A stretch of DNA of 32,699 nucleotides. Source: Steroidobacteraceae bacterium (GTDB lineage Bacteria > Pseudomonadota > Gammaproteobacteria > Steroidobacterales > Steroidobacteraceae). Shown here piece after piece: positions 22,987 through 32,699 of this stretch (position 1 is its first letter; each line of letters begins with the position of its first letter). The position numbers and the translations under genes were made by a program. Under the pieces are notes generated by a model. It saw only the letters and a list, made by a program, of their open reading frames with translations, did no database searches and had not been told where the DNA came from. Location: positions 1 to 32,699 of the forward strand of contig JABAQN010000058.1 of NCBI GenBank assembly GCA_019187495.1. Reading direction: 5' to 3'.

Positions 22987-24489
22987 TCAAGCACCGAGCG
23001 CGTACAGGCAATCGACGAACGAGCGCACCGCGCCATCGATGCCCGCGAGCTTCGGGTTCACCGCTTCAATCAGGTAGTACTCGTCAGGCGCATGCGCGTG
23101 CTGGCCGTGGCCCATGCCGAAATGCGCGGCCGGCAGCTTCAGCGGCTCGCCGGTGAACACGATGCCGGGCCAGGAGCCGCCGCGGCGCGGCCAGAAGATC
23201 GGATCGACTCCTTCCGCCTGGTAGACGCGCAGCATCGTGCGGATGAGTGCCGCATCCGCCGGCGTCGTCGTCGGGTCGTAGCCGCCGCTGACGTTCACCT
23301 CGATGTCACCGAAGCCGCGCTTCGCGAGGTGTGCCTTCAGCTTCGCCACCGCGTCCTCGCGGGTCATGTCGGGCACGAGCCTGAAATCGAGTTTCGCGGT
23401 CGCGCGGTGCGGCAACACGGTCTTGCCGCCCTCGCCGGTGTAGCCGCCGACGAGGCCTTCGATGTTGACGGTCGGGCGCGCCGCCAGGTCCTCGAGCGCC
23501 TGGCGCCAGTCGGCATCGCGCGCCCAGTGCGTGACGCCCATCGACTTCTTCGCGCTCGCTTCGCTCATGCGCGCTGCCGCGACGTCGAGCATTTTCTCCT
23601 CGGCCGCCGACAGCGGGCGCACCTTGTCCCACCAGCCGTCGATCGCGGGGTCGCTCTTCGCATCGATCAGCGTATCGAGCGCCTGCACGAGGTGGAAGGC
23701 CGGGCTGTCGAGCCGCGCGCGATTGCTCGAGTGCACGTCGATCGAGGGGCCACGGCCCCACTTCTCCCCGCTCGCGACGAGTTCGAGTTCGACCACGCCC
23801 TTGGCGCCGAGCGACACCTGCACCGTGCCGTCGAGCGACTGCGCGGCCTCCGGCATGAAGATGCCGCTGCATTTTTCGAGCGCGGACCGCACCTGTGGCG
23901 CAAGGACGGCATCGCTGAAATGCGGCGAGCCGATCTCCTCTTCGCTCTCCGCGATCAGCACGAGATTGACCGGCAGCTTGCGGCCTGCCGCCCGGATCGC
24001 GTGCAGCGCCGACAGGAACGAGGCCTGCGGCCCCTTCTGGTTCACCGCGCCGCGCCCCATGACGACCTTGCCGAGACCCGGCTTGTCGACGAGCCGCGCT
24101 TCCCACGGCGGCGAGGACCATTCGGCCGGATCGACCTGCTTCACGTCGTACATGAAATAGATGCCGAGCGTGCGCTTCGCACCGGCGTCGAGCGTCGCGA
24201 ACACCGAGGGGAAGCCCCGCGTCGGCACGCGCTCGACGTGCTGGAACCCTGCATCGCGGGCGAGTTGCATCATGTAGCGGCAGCCCTCTTCCATGCCGCG
24301 GTTCTCCGCCGCGATCGTGACCTGGCGGATCCAGTCCTGCAGGCGCACGACGCTGGCGTCATGCCCGTTGCCGATCTGCGCGTAGACGTCGCCGAGCTGC
24401 TGCGCGGCGAGCGCCGAGGGCGCCGTGGCCAGCAGCATCCCCGCACCCAGTGTCCCCTGGACGAAATCCCGCCGGCTCACGTGATCCAT
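22987..24489 (-). CDS. Tat-exported M20-family peptidase-like protein with altered metal site
   Basis: 500 residues from the ATG at 24489, 5 bases after nuoN. The N-terminus SRRDFVQGTLGAGMLLATAPSALA is a twin-arginine signal, so the protein is exported folded. The fold is M20 (zinc amino/carboxypeptidase with dimerisation domain): ESEEEIGSPH (residues 181-190) keeps the catalytic glutamate and its neighbour, and GHGQHAHAPDEYY near the end keeps the last histidine ligand. Other ligands differ. The usual H-x-D is M113-Y-D115, the bridging Asp of DDKG is Asn150 (GRGAVNQKG), and the next Asp is replaced around Glu215. It may bind metal differently or may not be a peptidase. No complex I role is known; it may simply share the transcript. 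Confidence 0.85.
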   Translation of the reverse strand: MDHVSRRDFVQGTLGAGMLLATAPSALAAQQLGDVYAQIGNGHDASVVRLQDWIRQVTIAAENRGMEEGCRYMMQLARDAGFQHVERVPTRGFPSVFATLDAGAKRTLGIYFMYDVKQVDPAEWSSPPWEARLVDKPGLGKVVMGRGAVNQKGPQASFLSALHAIRAAGRKLPVNLVLIAESEEEIGSPHFSDAVLAPQVRSALEKCSGIFMPEAAQSLDGTVQVSLGAKGVVELELVASGEKWGRGPSIDVHSSNRARLDSPAFHLVQALDTLIDAKSDPAIDGWWDKVRPLSAAEEKMLDVAAARMSEASAKKSMGVTHWARDADWRQALEDLAARPTVNIEGLVGGYTGEGGKTVLPHRATAKLDFRLVPDMTREDAVAKLKAHLAKRGFGDIEVNVSGGYDPTTTPADAALIRTMLRVYQAEGVDPIFWPRRGGSWPGIVFTGEPLKLPAAHFGMGHGQHAHAPDEYYLIEAVNPKLAGIDGAVRSFVDCLYALGA

Positions 24490-24494
24490 GGCAG

Positions 24495-25943
24495 CTACCC
24501 CAGTACGGCCTTGCAGATGTCGAACAGGCTCGCCGGCACGACGCCGAGTCCGAGCGTCGCGAGCGCGTTGATGCCGAGCACGAAGCGCAGCGTCGGTCCC
24601 GCCTCGCCGCGCGGCAGTGCCGCCGGCGCCTCGTCGAAATACATCAGCTTGACGATGCGGATGTAATAGAAGGCGCCGACGACCGCCGCGAGCGCGCCGA
24701 TCACGATCAGCCACAGCGCACCGACCTGCCACAGCGCCTCGAAGATCGCGAGCTTCGCCCAGAAGCCGACGAACGGCGGCACGCCCGCGGTCGAGAACAT
24801 CAGCATCAGCATCCACAGCGCGAGCATCGGGTCGCGCGAGGCGAGGCCCTTGTAGTCGTCGAGCTGGTCCGCCTCGAAGCCGCGGCGGCTCGCGAGCAGG
24901 ATCACGCCGAACGCGCCGAGCGCGACCAGCACATAGACGATCGTGTAGTAGAGCGCCGCGCCGTAGCCCGCCGTCGTGCCGGTCGCGAAGCCGAGCAGCA
25001 CATAGCCGGCGTTCGCGATCGCCGAATAGGCGAGCATGCGCTTCAGGTTCGTCTGCGCGATCGCGAACACGTTGCCGACGATCAGCGACAGCACCGCGAC
25101 GATCGCGATCATTTCCGTCCACGCCGGCGACACGCCGTCGAGGCCCTGCGCGAGCAGGCGATACGCCAGCGCGAAATAGGCGAACTTCGGCGCCGTCGAC
25201 ACGAACAGCGTCACCGCGGTCGGCGCGCCGTGGTAAACGTCAGGCACCCACATGTGAAACGGCGCGGCGCCGTACTTGAAGGCGATCGCGACCACGATGA
25301 AGCCGACGCCGACGATCATGCCGAGGCTCGGCTCGGACGCGAGTTGCAGCGCAATGCTGTCGAGCGCGAGCGAACCCGTGATCCCGTAGACGAGCGAAAT
25401 GCCGTACAGCAGCATCCCCGACGCGATCGAGCCGAGCACGAAGTATTTCATCGCCGCCTCGCCCGAGACCGGTGATTCGCGATCGAATGCGATCATCGCG
25501 TAGAGCGACAGTGCGAGCAGTTCGACGCCGATGTAGAGCGTGAGCAGGTTGGCGGCCGAGGCGAGCACGAAGATGCCGAGCAGCGCCGTCAGCGACAGCA
25601 CGTAGTACTCACCGCCCGGGATCGCGCGTCGCGCGAGCGACGGCCGCGAATAGAGCAGCGCGACCGCCACGTACAGCAGTGCCGCCAGCTTCAGCACGAG
25701 TGCCAGCGGATCGGCGACATACAGGCCATCGAAGATCACGGTGCGCGTGCTGACGCCACCGTACTGCAGCGTGACCCACGCGCCGATGGCGAGCGCGATC
25801 AGCGTCACGGTGCCGGTGAGGCGCGGGCGCCGCTCGCCGCCCGCGAACACGTCGATCAGGAGGATCGCGCAGATTGCCGCCGCGAGGTACATCTCCGGCG
25901 TGGCGGGCGCGATCGTCGACCAGTACGTCTGCATGTCGGGCAT
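24495..25943 (-). CDS. nuoN: NADH-quinone oxidoreductase subunit N
   Basis: One of the three antiporter-like membrane subunits of complex I, involved in proton pumping. The 482-residue product has about 14 hydrophobic helices. The central motifs ALSLYAMIAFDRESPVSGEAAMKYFVLGSIASG (with the conserved Glu and Lys of this subunit class) and MWVPDVYHGAPTAVTLFVSTAPKFAYFAL identify NuoN. It starts 12 bases after nuoM and is the last subunit gene. The stop is 5 bases from the M20-type gene, with no terminator between. Confidence 0.97.
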   Translation of the reverse strand: MPDMQTYWSTIAPATPEMYLAAAICAILLIDVFAGGERRPRLTGTVTLIALAIGAWVTLQYGGVSTRTVIFDGLYVADPLALVLKLAALLYVAVALLYSRPSLARRAIPGGEYYVLSLTALLGIFVLASAANLLTLYIGVELLALSLYAMIAFDRESPVSGEAAMKYFVLGSIASGMLLYGISLVYGITGSLALDSIALQLASEPSLGMIVGVGFIVVAIAFKYGAAPFHMWVPDVYHGAPTAVTLFVSTAPKFAYFALAYRLLAQGLDGVSPAWTEMIAIVAVLSLIVGNVFAIAQTNLKRMLAYSAIANAGYVLLGFATGTTAGYGAALYYTIVYVLVALGAFGVILLASRRGFEADQLDDYKGLASRDPMLALWMLMLMFSTAGVPPFVGFWAKLAIFEALWQVGALWLIVIGALAAVVGAFYYIRIVKLMYFDEAPAALPRGEAGPTLRFVLGINALATLGLGVVPASLFDICKAVLG

Positions 25944-25955
25944 CGGGCTTCGGCC

Positions 25956-27473
25956 TCAGAGCGGCAGCTTGCTCGTCGTCATCTGCTCGACGAGATGGTG
26001 GATGGAACTGTGCATGACATCGAGCAGCGGCGCCGGCCACACGCCGAGCAGCAGCACGAGGATAGCGAGCATGGCGAGCACGAGTAGTTCGCGACCGTCG
26101 AGATCCTGCATCGCGGCCACGTGGTCGTTCGCGACCGGTCCGTAGATCACGCGCTTGACGAGCCACAGCGAGTAGGCGGCGCCGAGGATCAGGATCGTCG
26201 CGACGAGGAAGGCATACCAGAAATTCGCCTTGTAGCTCGCGATGATCACGAGGAACTCGCCGACGAATCCCGAGGTGCCCGGCAGGCCGCAGTTGGCGAG
26301 CGAGAACAGCACCATGAAGCCGCCGAACTTCGGCATCGTGTTGATCACGCCACCGTAGGCCGCGATCTCGCGGCTGTGCACCCGGTCGTACATCACGCCG
26401 ATGCAGAGGAACATGGCGCCCGAGACGAGGCCGTGGGACACCATCTGCACCATCGCGCCATCGAGCCCCATGGCCGCGCCCTTGAGCGCGCCGGTCGAAT
26501 CGGCGATATCCCAGGCGATGAACGCGCCCAGCGTCACGAAGCCCATGTGCGCCACCGATGAATAGGCGACCAGCTTCTTCATGTCGGTCTGCACGAGCGC
26601 GACGAGGCTGATGTAGACGACGGCGATCAGCGACAGCGCGATCATCAGCCAGGAGAGTTCCTGGCTCGCATCGGGCGCGATCGGCAGGCTGAAGCGCAGC
26701 AGGCCGTAGCCGCCCATTTTCAGCAGGATCGCCGCGAGGATGACCGAGCCGCCGGTGGGCGCCTCGACGTGGGCGTCCGGCAGCCAGGTGTGCACCGGCC
26801 ACATCGGCACCTTGACGGCGAACGCGGCGAGGAAGGCGAGGAAGATCCAGCGCTGCTCGACCAGCGTCAGCGGCAGGTCCTGCAGGCCGCGCACCGACCA
26901 GTCGCCGCCCTGCACGTACAGGTAGATCAGCGCGACCAGCATCAGCACCGAACCGAGGAAGGTGTACAGGAAGAACTTGATCGTCGCGTAGACGCGCCGC
27001 GGCCCGCCCCACGCCCCGATGATCAGGAACATCGGGATCAGCATCGCTTCCCAGAAGAAGTAGAACAGCAAGCCGTCGACGGCCTCGAAGGCACCGATCA
27101 TCAGGCCTTCCATGATCAGGAAGGCCGCGTAGTACTGCGCCGGCCGCACCTTGATCACCGACCAGCCCGCGACGATCACCGGCACGGTCATCACCGCCGT
27201 CAGCACGATCAGCGGCAGTGAAATACCGTCGATGCCGAGGTAGTACCAGGAATTGAACACCGGCAGCCAGCGCAGGCGCTCGACGAACTGGAAGTCGGCG
27301 GTGCCGCGATCGAAGCCCGTGCACAGCGGGATCGAGATCGCCACCGTCGCGAGCGCCACCGCGAGCGCGAGCCAGCGGCCGAGCGCGATGCGCCGGTCGC
27401 CGAGCGCGAGCACGGCGATGCCGCCTGCGATGGGCAGCCACACGAGTGCCGAGAGAATACCGAAACCCTGCAT
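25956..27473 (-). CDS. nuoM: NADH-quinone oxidoreductase subunit M
   Basis: 505-residue antiporter-like complex I subunit with about 14 membrane helices. The N-terminus is followed by DGISLPLIVLTAVMTVPVIVA. The proton-channel helices include FYFFWEAMLIPMFLIIGAWGG, with the essential glutamate, and HTWLPDAHVEAPTGGSVILAAILLKMGGYGLLRF is the family's core motif. YSSVAHMGFVTLGAF is also characteristic. It lies 15 bases after nuoL and 12 before nuoN. Confidence 0.97.
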   Translation of the reverse strand: MQGFGILSALVWLPIAGGIAVLALGDRRIALGRWLALAVALATVAISIPLCTGFDRGTADFQFVERLRWLPVFNSWYYLGIDGISLPLIVLTAVMTVPVIVAGWSVIKVRPAQYYAAFLIMEGLMIGAFEAVDGLLFYFFWEAMLIPMFLIIGAWGGPRRVYATIKFFLYTFLGSVLMLVALIYLYVQGGDWSVRGLQDLPLTLVEQRWIFLAFLAAFAVKVPMWPVHTWLPDAHVEAPTGGSVILAAILLKMGGYGLLRFSLPIAPDASQELSWLMIALSLIAVVYISLVALVQTDMKKLVAYSSVAHMGFVTLGAFIAWDIADSTGALKGAAMGLDGAMVQMVSHGLVSGAMFLCIGVMYDRVHSREIAAYGGVINTMPKFGGFMVLFSLANCGLPGTSGFVGEFLVIIASYKANFWYAFLVATILILGAAYSLWLVKRVIYGPVANDHVAAMQDLDGRELLVLAMLAILVLLLGVWPAPLLDVMHSSIHHLVEQMTTSKLPL

Positions 27474-27488
27474 GCGCTTTTGACCCCG

Positions 27489-29489
<2,001 letters not shown>

Positions 29490-29495
29490 CGGCCT

Positions 29496-29801
29496 TCAGC
29501 CCTTCAGCGTGTCGAGGTCGTCGACATTGATGCTCGGCTTGCGGCGGAACAGCACCACCAGGATCGCGAGCCCGATCGCCGCCTCGGCCGCCGCGACGGT
29601 CAGCACGAAGAACACGAAGACCTGGCCCGACAGGTCGCCGAGGAAGCGCGAGAACCCGATGAAGTTGAAGTTCGCGCCGAGCAGCAGCAGCTCGATGCAC
29701 ATCAGCAGCAGGATCACGTTCTTGCGATTCAGGAAAATGCCCGCGACCGCGATCGCGAACAGCACCGCCGACAGGGTCAGGATGTGCGCCAGCGTGATCA
29801 T
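29496..29801 (-). CDS. nuoK: NADH-quinone oxidoreductase subunit K
   Basis: 101 residues, the standard NuoK length, with three membrane helices. The conserved glutamates lie in [18 protein letters not shown] (helix 2) and [15 protein letters not shown] (helix 3); they are key residues for proton translocation. The ATG at 29801 overlaps the nuoJ stop as ATGA, showing translational coupling. It is followed 6 bases later by nuoL. Confidence 0.96.
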   Translation of the reverse strand: MITLAHILTLSAVLFAIAVAGIFLNRKNVILLLMCIELLLLGANFNFIGFSRFLGDLSGQVFVFFVLTVAAAEAAIGLAILVVLFRRKPSINVDDLDTLKG

Positions 29802-30400
29802 CGGCGCTTCTCCGCCTCGACCTTGACGATCCGGACCCGGTCCGCGGGACGCACCGCCACCTGGCGCGCGATTTCCTGCATCTTGACCCCGGCACGACGG
29901 CGCATGGTCAGTGCGATCGCGGCGACGATCGCGACGAGGAGCAGCATCGCCGCGAGCTCGAAGGCATACACGTACTGCGTGTAGAGCACCGTGCCGAGTT
30001 CGTGCGTACTGCTGTAATCGGCGGGCAGCGGCGCGGGCGCCTGCGTCGCATCGACACCGACCCGGCGCGCCGCGATCACGCCGACGAGTTCGGCAATCAC
30101 GACCGACGCGGTGAGCCAGCCGAGCCAGGCATAACGCGTGAAGCCGCGCCGCTGTTCCTCGACGCCGACGTCGAGCATCATCACGACGAACAGGAACAGC
30201 ACCATCACCGCACCGACATAGACCAGCACCAGCACGATCGCGAGGAACTCCGCCTCGATCAGCATCCAGATGCCGGCGCTCGTGAAGAACGCGAGCACGA
30301 GGCACAGCGCCGAATGCACCGGATTGCGCGTCGTGATCACGCCGAGGGCCGCCGCAACCAGCACCGCGGAGTAAGCGTAGAACAGCACCATCACGAACAC
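29798..30400 (-). CDS. nuoJ: NADH-quinone oxidoreductase subunit J
   Basis: Membrane subunit of complex I next to the quinone module, with about five helices. [64 protein letters not shown] is the family core, including the [12 protein letters not shown] helix with its pi-bulge. The GTG at 30400 was chosen because GGGAGG lies 5-6 bases upstream; it gives 200 residues. An upstream GTG at 30427 would overlap nuoI, and the ATG at 30391 would put the ribosome-binding site too far away. The C-terminus is a charged cytoplasmic tail. It overlaps nuoK by 4 bases. Confidence 0.94.
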   Translation of the reverse strand: MFVMVLFYAYSAVLVAAALGVITTRNPVHSALCLVLAFFTSAGIWMLIEAEFLAIVLVLVYVGAVMVLFLFVVMMLDVGVEEQRRGFTRYAWLGWLTASVVIAELVGVIAARRVGVDATQAPAPLPADYSSTHELGTVLYTQYVYAFELAAMLLLVAIVAAIALTMRRRAGVKMQEIARQVAVRPADRVRIVKVEAEKRR

Positions 30401-30417
30401 GTCACCCTCCCCCGTGC

Positions 30418-30903
30418 TCAGCGCCACGGCGCGTCAGCGGCCTTGTCGGCCGCAATCATCGCCTCGTAACGATCGCCCACGGCGAGCAGCTTGTCCTTGT
30501 TCATGATGTTCTCGCCGCGATGTTCCATGTGGTACTCGTGGATACGTGTCAGGACGATCGCATCGACCGGACAGGCCTCCTCGCAGAAGCCGCAGTAGAT
30601 GCACTTGAAGAGGTCGATGTCGTAGCGCGTGGTGCGGCGCGTGCCGTCCGCCGCGACGTCCGAGTCGATGGTGATCGCGAGCGCGGGGCATACGGCCTCG
30701 CACAGCTTGCACGCGATGCAGCGCTCCTCGCCGTTCGGGTAGCGGCGCTGGGCGTGCAGCCCGCGGAAGCGGGGCGACTGCGGAGTCTTCTCCTCCGGAT
30801 AGTTCACCGTGAACTTCTTGCGGAACAGCGTGCGCACGGTCAGCCACAGGCCGAGCAGCAGGTCGGTCAGCAGGAAGGTCTTGAAGACGCTGCGTACGCT
30901 CAT
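30418..30903 (-). CDS. nuoI: NADH-quinone oxidoreductase subunit I (2 x 4Fe-4S)
   Basis: 161-residue peripheral-arm subunit carrying clusters N6a and N6b, which pass electrons toward N2. Two ferredoxin motifs are intact: [12 protein letters not shown] and [12 protein letters not shown]. The start is the ATG at 30903, which overlaps the nuoH stop by 4 bases (ATGA); a longer in-frame reading inside nuoH is a shadow. The N-terminal amphipathic segment [21 protein letters not shown] anchors it to the membrane arm. Confidence 0.97.
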   Translation of the reverse strand: MSVRSVFKTFLLTDLLLGLWLTVRTLFRKKFTVNYPEEKTPQSPRFRGLHAQRRYPNGEERCIACKLCEAVCPALAITIDSDVAADGTRRTTRYDIDLFKCIYCGFCEEACPVDAIVLTRIHEYHMEHRGENIMNKDKLLAVGDRYEAMIAADKAADAPWR

Positions 30904-31955
30904 CCCGCGACCCTCCACGGGCCGACCTTGCAATACGCCATGACGCCTTCCACCGCGATCCACACGAGCGTGACCGGAATCAGCACCTTCCAGCCGAGAC
31001 GCATGATCTGGTCGTAGCGGTAGCGCGGGAAGGTCGCCCGCAGCCAGAAGTACAGGAACATGAATGCCGACAGCTTGATGCCGAGCCACAGGAAACTCGG
31101 CTGTGCGAGCCAGTTGTCGGCCGGCAGGTAGCCATCGAACGGCGACAGCCAGCCGCCGAAGAAGAACACGGCGATCAGCGCCGAGATCAGCAGCATGTTC
31201 GCGTATTCGGCGAGGAAGAACAGCGCGAATGCGATGCCGGAGTACTCGACGTGGAAACCGGCGACGATTTCCGATTCGCCCTCGGCGACGTCGAACGGCG
31301 CGCGGTTCGTCTCGGCAACGCCCGAAATGATGTAGACGATCGCGAGCGGGAACAGCCAGATGATGTTCCAGGTGAGCATGCCGCCCGACTGCTGGCGCAC
31401 GATCTCACCGAGGTTCAGGCTGCCCGCCGCCATCACCACGCCGACGAGCGCGAAACCCATGGCGATTTCGTAGGCGATGATCTGTGCGCCGCAGCGCATC
31501 GCGCCCAGCATCGCGTACTTCGAGTTGGTGGCCCAGCCGGCGATGATCACGCCGTAGATGCCCGTGGAGGTGAGCGCGAGCACGTAGAGGAGACCCGCAT
31601 CGATGTCGGCGATCACGAGTTCCGGCGACAGCGGCACCACTGCCCAGGTCGCGAGCGCCGGTACCAGCGCGATGATCGGCGCGGCCGAGAACAGCACCCT
31701 GTTGGCGCGTGCCGGTATGACGACTTCCTTGATCAGCAGCTTCAGCACGTCGGCGAACGCCTGGAACACGCCCGGCCAGAAGCCGAACAGGCTCCCGACC
31801 CGGTTCGGCCCCTTGCGCAGCTGCATCCAGCCGATGATCTTGCGCTCGAACAACACCGAGAACGCGACCGCGAGGATCACGCTGATCGTGACCACGAGGA
31901 TCCAGATCGTCGACTGGACGACTGGCAAGGCGAGAAAGTCGAGTAGCGGCTGCAT
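30900..31955 (-). CDS. nuoH: NADH-quinone oxidoreductase subunit H
   Basis: 351-residue membrane subunit that, with NuoB and NuoD, forms the quinone-binding cavity. About eight hydrophobic helices are present. Conserved motifs are [18 protein letters not shown] in the first loop and [40 protein letters not shown], whose charged residues line the quinone tunnel. The ATG at 31955 lies 8 bases after the nuoG stop, and the stop overlaps nuoI. Confidence 0.97.
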   Translation of the reverse strand: MQPLLDFLALPVVQSTIWILVVTISVILAVAFSVLFERKIIGWMQLRKGPNRVGSLFGFWPGVFQAFADVLKLLIKEVVIPARANRVLFSAAPIIALVPALATWAVVPLSPELVIADIDAGLLYVLALTSTGIYGVIIAGWATNSKYAMLGAMRCGAQIIAYEIAMGFALVGVVMAAGSLNLGEIVRQQSGGMLTWNIIWLFPLAIVYIISGVAETNRAPFDVAEGESEIVAGFHVEYSGIAFALFFLAEYANMLLISALIAVFFFGGWLSPFDGYLPADNWLAQPSFLWLGIKLSAFMFLYFWLRATFPRYRYDQIMRLGWKVLIPVTLVWIAVEGVMAYCKVGPWRVAG

Positions 31956-31963
31956 GCGGCGGC

Positions 31964-32699
31964 TCAGTAGGTCACGACCGCGACACGCCCGTCGCGCGTG
32001 CGCTGCAGGGAGGGTGCGCGCCGCACGAGCGCGTCGATCTGGTACATCGGCACATCGACGACCGTCGCCGCCTCGTCGCCGGTGACGGCGCGATGCACGC
32101 CGCGATACGGGCCGGCGGCGAGATCCTCGCCGCAGATTCGCCGCAATTCGTCACGGACTTCCTCCGAGGACTGATACTCCGAATCGGCCACGCCGACGAG
32201 ATTGCAGAGCACGCGATACACCTTCCAGGCCGGCCGCGCCTCGCCCACCGGACGAGCCGCCCCCGGAAAGCTCTGCCAGCGGCCCTCGAAATTCACGTAC
32301 GTGCCGGATGTCTCGGCAAACGTGCCGATCGGCAGCAGCACGTGCGCGATCTCCCTCAGGGCATCCGACAGGAAGGGTGTCGCGGCAACCACGAAATCCG
32401 CGGCCGCGAGCGTCTTCTGCGCGCCCTCGCAGAGGCTGTCGTGCCAGGGTTCGACCCCGCCGGCGAGCAGGTAAGCCGACAGCGGGCGCTCGAGCATCGC
32501 GCGTGCATCGAGGCCGGGGATCGACGGCACCTCGCCGCCGGCATCGCGATGCGGGACGGCGCCGGCGAGATAGGCGCCCGCCGCATTCGCCCCTTCCGCC
32601 AGCACGCCGAGCGTGGCGCCGGTGGCGAGCGCGAGGGCCGCCGCGAGCGCGCGCAGGTCGCCGTAGGCGGGATGGCGCAGTGCCAGCGCACCGAGCCAG
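31964..32699 (-). CDS. nuoG: NADH-quinone oxidoreductase subunit G, C-terminal part
   Basis: The frame is open to the right edge of the window, so only the last 244 or so residues are seen. The visible part begins [31 protein letters not shown] and continues [20 protein letters not shown], then [48 protein letters not shown]. These are typical of the molybdopterin-oxidoreductase-like C-terminal half of NuoG, which carries no redox cofactor in complex I. The iron-sulfur domains lie outside the window. An internal GTG at 32605 is not the start. Confidence 0.95.
   Translation of the reverse strand, partial: WLGALALRHPAYGDLRALAAALALATGATLGVLAEGANAAGAYLAGAVPHRDAGGEVPSIPGLDARAMLERPLSAYLLAGGVEPWHDSLCEGAQKTLAAADFVVAATPFLSDALREIAHVLLPIGTFAETSGTYVNFEGRWQSFPGAARPVGEARPAWKVYRVLCNLVGVADSEYQSSEEVRDELRRICGEDLAAGPYRGVHRAVTGDEAATVVDVPMYQIDALVRRAPSLQRTRDGRVAVVTY

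Overview
This is a high-GC chromosomal segment from a gammaproteobacterium. Evidence for that class is the smc-zipA pair, the rimP-nusA-infB-rbfA-truB-rpsO-pnp order, dksA followed by gluQ, and a nuoG-N complex I cluster. A DksA that has lost most of its zinc-finger cysteines, a PhaR regulator and PEP-CTERM proteins point to a free-living environmental lineage near Xanthomonadales, Nevskiales or Steroidobacteraceae. That placement is inference; no rRNA gene is present to test it.

Layout. (1) 1-6.3 kb: zipA (start only) and smc on the minus strand; divergent from them queF, dksA, gluQ and phaR on the plus strand. (2) 6.28-6.36 kb: a perfect 33-bp inverted repeat fills the gap between the convergent phaR and pnp genes. 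(3) 6.4-14.7 kb, minus strand: the translation and RNA-processing cluster rimP, nusA, infB, rbfA, truB, rpsO, pnp. It has an internal rpsO promoter, an rpsO-pnp attenuator hairpin and a structured, terminator-bearing leader before rimP. (4) 14.9-22.8 kb: accessory region with an amino-acid permease, a vapBC toxin-antitoxin pair, a secreted HSL-type esterase, decayed DNA (IS256-type transposase tail, frameshifted secreted-protein gene), two tandem paralogous PEP-CTERM proteins with a consensus sigma-54 promoter ahead of the pair, and a nucleotidyltransferase plus small-partner gene pair. (5) 22.87 kb: initiator tRNA-fMet. (6) 23-32.7 kb, minus strand: a Tat-exported M20-fold protein with altered metal ligands, directly after nuoN, M, L, K, J, I, H and the 3' part of nuoG.

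How it fits together. In E. coli the initiator tRNA gene metY sits directly ahead of rimP-nusA-infB. Here the tRNA and rimP are about 8.1 kb apart, and everything between them is accessory. The simplest reading is that foreign DNA entered between the tRNA and its old operon and has since partly decayed. The least described material is the PEP-CTERM pair with its sigma-54 promoter, the large hairpin element, the nucleotidyltransferase pair, and the M20 protein whose metal-binding residues are replaced.
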